A stretch of 64,000 nucleotides of DNA. Origin: Solen grandis. Lineage: Eukaryota; Mollusca; Bivalvia; Adapedonta; Solenidae. Position numbers and translations under genes: made by a program. The DNA is taken from NCBI GenBank assembly GCA_021229015.1, contig CM037785.1, positions 43,918,543 through 43,982,542 on the forward strand, given 5' to 3'. Shown in pieces: positions 58,589 to 64,000 of this stretch. Position 1 is the first letter of the stretch; every line of letters begins with the position of its first letter. A model generated the notes under the pieces. It was not told the origin of the DNA, searched no databases, and was given only the letters and a program-made list of their open reading frames with translations.

Positions 58589-59054
58589 TTAAACTTTAAT
58601 CTGACCATGTTTATGCCCATAATCTTGCAATCGGGTTCAGTTATAACTGATATTGACCAGTAAATTTAGGAGTTATGCCCTTTTCACCATAAAAAAAAGC
58701 CAGATTTCACTTTTACACTCAAGCATCTTTATTTCTTAAGCAATCATCTTTCTCAGGTGAGCGATCAAGGGCCATCTTGGCCCTCTTGTTTAAAATTACA
58801 TACCTGATATATGTATATAAATCAGATATAAATCAGTGTCAAAGATAAAATGATTAAAAAAGACTAAGAGAATATATTGTGTCAATTTACGCTTTAACAC
58901 CATGTACATGTATGATGTATGGTAAGACTCCATGAAACTGGTAGCTCCGTGGTATTGGTGTATTTGCGTAATCTCTCAGTATTTTTGTTGTACTGTTAAG
59001 TATGTTTAACAGGTTTATCCAGTCAGTGAAAATGTGAAGCATGTGGTGAATTGT

Positions 59055-61277
59055 TCAGGGTGAGCTATTGTGATCCCGTGAGTGTCCGTCGTCCGTATGT
59101 GCGTCGTGCGACATGCGGCGTCAACAATTTTAGTGTTTACACTCTATCACCTTTATTTCTTAAGCAATCATCTTCAAACTTTAAAACAATGTTTATGGCC
59201 ATAATGTCTCGATTGAGTTCAATTATGACTGAGATCGGACAATTAGGTCAGGAGTTACCCCTTTTAATATAAAAAATGCCAATTTCATGTTGTTTACACT
59301 CTAGCATCTTCATCTTTTGAGCAATCATCTTCAAACTTCATGGCAATGCTTATGACCATAATGTCTCAATTGAGTTCGATTATGACTGAGATCGGTCAAT
59401 TAGGTCAGGAGTTAAACCCCTTTTTAATATAAAAAAAATGCCAAATTTCACTTTGATTACACTCTAGCATTGTCATCGTTTGAGCAATCATCTTCAAACT
59501 TTATGACAATGTATATGACCATAATGTCTCGATTGAGTTTGAATATGGCTGAGATTGGTCAATTAGGTCAGGAGTTTAGCCCCTTTTAATATAAAAAAAT
59601 GCCAAATTTCAGTTTGTTTACAGTCTAGCATCTTCATCTTTTGAGCAATCTTCTTCAAGCTTTATGGCAATGCTTATGACCATAATGTCTCGACTGAGTT
59701 CGATTAAAGCTGAGATCTGTCAATTAGGTCAGGAGTTATGCCCCTTTTAATAAAAAAAATGCCAGATTTCACTTTGTTTACTCTTTACCATCTTCATTTT
59801 TTTCAACAATCTTTTTTATACGCCCATCTTAAGATGGGGCGTATTATGTGAACACTCACGGTGGGTGGGTGGGTGGGCTCGGGCATGGAACATTTGTTGT
59901 CCGGGCTCTAACTTCAATACCGTTTGCTTAATCCTTTTCAAACTTTCCACACATGTGCATGGCCATAATATCTCGGATGAGTTCGATATCCAGCATTATC
60001 GCGTGAATGACTTAGAAGTTATGGCCCTTGACGTACAGAAAATACTTGAAATTGTGATTGTCCGGGCTCTAACTTCAATACCGTTTGCCCAATCCTTTTC
60101 AAACTTTCCACACATGTGCATGGCCATAATATCTCGGATGAGTTCGATACCCAGCATTATCGCGTGAATGACTTAGAAGTTATGGCCCTTGACGTACACA
60201 AAATACTTGAAATTGTGATTGTCCAGGCTCTAACTTCAATACCGTTTGCCCAATCCTTTTCAAACTTTCCACACATGTGCATGGCCATAATATCTCAGAT
60301 GAGTTCGATACCCAGCATTATCGCGTGAATGACTTAGAAGTTATGGCCCTTGACGTACACAAAATACTTGAAATTGTGATTGTCCGGGCTCTAACTTCAA
60401 TACCATTTGCCCAATCCTTTTCAAACTTTCCACACATGTGCATGGCCATAATATCTCGGATGAGTTCGATACCCAGCATTATCGCGTGAATGACTTAGAA
60501 GTTATGGCCCTTGACGTACACAAAATACTTGAAATTGTGATTGTCCAGGCTCTAACTTCAATACCGTTTGCCCAATCCTTTTCAAACTTTCCACACATGT
60601 GCATGGCCATAATATCTCGGATGAGTTCGATACCCAGCATTATCGCGTGAATGACTTTGAAGTTATGGCCCTTGATGTACACAACATACTTGAAAATTTG
60701 CTTGATTGTCCGGGCTCTAACTTCAATACCGTTTGCCCAATCCTTTTCAAACTTTCCACACATGTGCATGGCCATAATATCTCGGATGAGTTCGATATCC
60801 AGCATTATCGCGTGAATGACTTTGAAGTTATGGCCCTTGATGTACACAACATACTTGAAAATTTGCTTGTCCCTAGTCCTTAGACCCTACAAGGTGTTGT
60901 CAGATCTTGCAGTAGACAATGGAAATGTATCAACAGTTTTTTTTTATGATTAACATTCATTAACTAATGGGATTTTGGAATTATATTGCTTATTTATGGA
61001 CAGTAGCTTGTTTCTCTGAGCTATTTCTGAGAGTCCCCATACTATGATGGGCGTATTTTGTGGCAGTCCTGACCCTTGTTAAACTTTAAGACAATGTTTA
61101 TGCCCATAATCTCGCAATCGGGTTCAATTTATAACTGATAGTGACTAGTTAATTTAGGAGCTATGCCCTTTTCACCATAAAAAAGCCAGACTTTTATTTG
61201 TTTACGCTCTAGCATCTTTATTTCTTAAGCAATCATCTTTCTCAGGTGAGCGATCAAGGGCCATCTTGGCCCTCTTG
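59055..61277 (+). mobile_element. Family 1 element with nested family 4, second copy
   Basis: It matches 55689-58788 apart from lacking the family 3 insert and most of its 5' end (begins CAGGGTGAGCTATTGTGATC). It ends with the same TCAAGGGCCATCTTGGCCCT hairpin and CTTG. Confidence 0.75.
59819..61078 (+). mobile_element. Family 4 Helentron-like element, second copy
   Basis: 5' TACGCCCATCTTAAGATGGG, 3' TATGATGGGCGTATTTTGTG and CCCTTG. The core has six 161-bp units instead of four. It is inserted at the same host position as 57725-58588. Confidence 0.75.
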
Positions 61278-61690
61278 TTTACATAAAATGAGAATGTTGT
61301 GTGCACTTGAACTAGGTATAGTTATAAAATAAGGGGAGGAGTATCTTGAAAATTTAGGAATCGTCCATTAACCTAAAACCCTTAAAATAAGTTAAAGCAT
61401 TGATACTTAGGTGAACGATTTAGGGCCATCATGGCCCTCTTGTTAATATTAAAAGGGCCTAAATTCCTGACCTTATTGGCTTATATCAGCCATAATCGAC
61501 ATAGGCCAAGAAATTAAGGCTATAAACATTGACATATAATTTGAAGATGATTGCTTATGAAATGAAGATGCTAGAGTGCAAATAAAGTAAAACCTGGCAT
61601 TTTCAACAAAAAAAAAATCTGTCCTTTAAATTGATGATGTGTGACCGGACATCAGGAGTCATCTGGCGTCTACAAGTACTCAGGTTAACC
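61278..61690. repeat. Family 1 fragments
   Basis: A 3' end at 61408-61442 (AGGTGAACGATTTAGGGCCA, CTTG), followed by an inverted core fragment to about 61610. No gene seen. Confidence 0.55.
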
Positions 61691-62049
61691 TTTTTTAGCA
61701 CAACGTGCTCAAGGTGAGTTTTTATAATCGATGAATGTCCGTTGTCTGGTGTCCATTGTCAACATTTAACTTATACAACACTTCATCAACTGGGCCAGTT
61801 TTCATAAAACTTTACATGAATGTAAATTTAAGTGAGATTATAGTGTGATTTGATCTACAGCTAGATTTTATTTGGCTTTGACTAACAGATGGTAAAAGAG
61901 TATCAGATATTAGGAAAAAATCTAATCTTGCTTGCTGTAGGGGGTTTCTTTTTCTCCATGTGTAGCGTTTGAGATTAGGGAATAATTCACAAAATGGGTC
62001 TAATAATCTATATTCTGTTTTAATTTGAATTACTTTTTCTCTTGCTTTT
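61691..62049. other. Truncated family 1 5' end and non-coding DNA
   Basis: TTAGCACAACGTGCTCAAGG near 61698, then a short core and AT-rich DNA. Confidence 0.5.
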
Positions 62050-62743
62050 TAGCTCACCTGAGCACAACGTGCTCAAGGTGATCTTTTGTGATCACCCTTC
62101 GTCCGTCGTCCGTCGTCGTGCGTCGTCAACAATTTGCTTTAAATGACATCTCCTCTGAAACCACTGGACAGAATTTGATTAAACTTGGCAGGAATGTTCC
62201 TTGGGTGAGGCTCTACAAAAGTTGCTAAAATAAAGTTGATCCATGAAGAACTCTGGTTCCTGGCAAAAAAAAAAAAAAACTTTAAAAATCATCTCCTTCA
62301 AAACTACTGGCCAGATTTCAAAATAATTTGGTACAGATGTTCCTTGGGTCAACCTCTACCAAAGTTGCTTAAATTATTCCGATCCGTAAAAAACATGGCC
62401 GCCAAGGGCGGGGCTTATTTGCCTTATATGTATATAGAGAAACCTTTATACAACATCTCCTCTGAAACCACTGGACAGAATTTGATTAAACTTGGCAGGG
62501 ATAATCCTTGGGTCAACCTTCACAAAAGTTGCTAAAATAAACTTGATCCATGTAGAACTCTGGTTGCCATGGCAACAAAAAAAAAAAAAAGGAAACTTTA
62601 AAAATCATCTTCTTCAAAACTACTGTCCAGATTTTAAAATAAATTTGTACAGATGTTCCTTGGGTCAACCTCTACCAAAGTTGCTAAAATTATTCCGATC
62701 CGTAAAAAAACATGGCCGCCAGGGGCGGAGCTTATTTGCCTTA
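62050..62743 (+). mobile_element. Family 1 Helentron-like element, cut by gap
   Basis: 5' TTAGCTCACCTGAGCACAAC with hairpin, a GTCCGTCGTCC run and core units of about 315 bp (GTTCCTTGGGTCAACCTCTA, AACATGGCCGCCA). It runs into the gap. Confidence 0.75.
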
Positions 62744-62843
62744 NNNNNNNNNNNNNNNNNNNNNNNNNNNNNNNNNNNNNNNNNNNNNNNNNNNNNNNNN
62801 NNNNNNNNNNNNNNNNNNNNNNNNNNNNNNNNNNNNNNNNNNN
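62744..62843. other. Assembly gap (100 N)
   Basis: Exactly 100 N, so probably a gap of unknown real size. Confidence 1.
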
Positions 62844-62875
62844 TTTCGAGACAACGGGAGTCGACTGTAAGTAAA

Positions 62876-64000
62876 CAAGAGGCCCATGATGGCCCTAAAT
62901 CGCTCACCTGAGATAAATAGGTTGACCCAAGGAACATCTGTACCAATTTATTTTAAAATCTGGCCAGTAGTTTTGAAGAAGATGATTTTTAAAGTTTTCA
63001 TTTTTTTTTCTTTTTGATGCCATGGCAACCAGAGTTCTACATGGATCAAGTTTATTTTAGCAACTTTTGTGAAGGTTGACCCAAGGATCATCCCTGCCAA
63101 GTTTAATCAAATTCTGTCCTGTGGTTTCAGAGGAGATGTTGTTTAAAGGTTTCTCTATATACATATAAGGCAAATAAGCCTCGCCCCTGGCAGCCATGTT
63201 TTTTTACGGATCGGAATAATTTTAGCAACTTTGGTAGAGGTTGACCCAAGGAACATCTGTACCAATTTATTTTAAAATCTGGCCGGTAGTTTTGAAGAAG
63301 ATGATTTTTAAAGTTTTCAATTTTTTTCTTCTTTTTGTTGCCATGGCAACCAGAGTTTTACATGGATCAAGTTTATTTTAGCAACTTTTGTGAAGGTTGA
63401 CCCAAGGATCATCCCTGCCAAGTTTAATCAAATTCTGTCCAGTGGTTTCAGAGGAGATGTTGTTTAAATGTTTCTCTATATACATATAAGGCAAATAAGC
63501 CCCGCCCCTGGCAGCCATGTTTTTTTACGGATCGGAATAATTTTAGCAACTTTGGTAGAGGTTGACCCAAGGAACAGTACCAATTTTTTTAAAATCGGTT
63601 TTTTTTTTTTGTTGCCATGGCAACCAGAGTTCTACATGGATCATGTTTATTTTAGCAACTTTTGTGAAGGTTGACCCAAGGATCATCTCTGCCAAGTTTA
63701 ATCAAATTCTGTCCAGTGGTTTCAGAGGAGATGTTGCTTAAAGGTTTCTCTATATACATATAAGGCAAATAAGCCCCGCCCCTGGCGGCCATGTTTTTTT
63801 ACGGATCGGAATAATTTTAGCAACTTTGGTAGAGGTTGACCCAAGGAACATCTGTACCAATTTAATTTAAAATCTGGCCGGTAGTTTTGAAGAAGATGAT
63901 TTTTAAAGTTTTCATTTTTTTTTCTTTTTGTTGCCATGGCAACCAGAGTTCTACATGGATCATGTTTATTTTAGCAACTTTTGTGAAGGTTGACCCAAGG
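62876..64000 (-). mobile_element. Family 1 Helentron-like element, inverted, runs past window end
   Basis: It begins with the inverted 3' end CAAGAGGCCCATGATGGCCC then AAATCGCTCACCTGAG. It holds at least three core units of about 310 bp, inverted relative to 62050-62743. The two elements face each other across the gap. Confidence 0.75.

Larger units (their letters stand above)
55689..58788 (+). mobile_element. Family 1 element with two nested elements
   Basis: 5' TTAGCTCACCTGAGCACAG, 3' CTCAGGTGAGCGATCAAGGG, hairpin and CTTG. Core units of about 155 bp carry GAGCAATCATCTTCAAACTT and AGGTCAGGAGTTATGCCCC. It holds a family 3 insert (55784-56554) and a family 4 insert (57725-58588). A second copy at 59055-61277 has the family 4 insert at the same place but not the family 3 insert. 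Confidence 0.75.

Noticed and set aside
58990..59055. Possible next exon of the peptidase-like gene after TTTAACAG
   Set aside because: In the required phase it meets a stop codon after a few residues.
57754..60883. Serial 70-100-codon frames with HGHNISDEFD-type repeats
   Set aside because: They are translations of the 161-bp tandem core of family 4 elements. Each copy stops and restarts with the repeat period.

Overview
The window looks like genomic DNA from a bivalve mollusc. It is AT-rich, genes are split into short exons, and simple repeats, tRNA-derived SINEs, hairpin elements and tandem-cored interspersed repeats are dense. The AGCTCACCTGAGC...GGGCCATCATGGCCC repeats and the TTAA-flanked hairpin MITE match, from memory, elements common in clam and mussel genomes; species cannot be named. 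Two 100-base N gaps are present (43142-43241, 62744-62843).

Region 1 (1-16 kb): tandemly duplicated genes on the minus strand for small secreted Kazal-type protease inhibitors. One copy is complete in four exons with matching splice phases (13928 down to 5274, 225 residues). The other has only its signal-peptide exon in the window (3303-3267) and continues to the left. The duplicated blocks (about 205-4385 and 11545-15478) share intron 1, exon 1, a TATA/X-box-like promoter, an array of alternating CGCACTTTGG motifs and a SINE. Intron 2 of the complete gene holds a 2,086-bp foldback transposon with a perfect 9-bp target duplication.

Region 2 (16-26 kb): mostly non-coding. It holds a poly-A SINE, a 2.2-kb array of a 54-bp repeat, a pogo/Tigger transposon remnant, a MITE and microsatellites.

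Region 3 (26-30 kb and 42.5 kb): two plus-strand Kazal relatives. One has four exons (26459-29770) but a damaged or divergent first Kazal domain. The other shows only its first exon (42500-42536). A SINE sits just upstream of both first exons. At the second locus that SINE is split by a 6.3-kb foldback-like element, which itself contains a broken non-LTR retrotransposon.

Region 4 (43-64 kb): two large exons of an unrecognised plus-strand gene (47759-48221 and 52372-53150). The second carries a trypsin-like His/Asp/Ser pattern. A 1.6-kb array of a 30-bp repeat ends just before the first exon's splice acceptor. Introns and downstream DNA are filled with four sequence-unrelated repeat families that share one terminal design: a 5' inverted repeat matched by a subterminal 3' inverted repeat, then in most of them a clear hairpin, then CTAG or CTTG in a T-run. 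That design suggests non-autonomous Helentron/Helitron2-type elements, often nested.

The coding content is small: Kazal inhibitor loci plus one protease-like gene. Most of the window is mobile and tandem repeat DNA.
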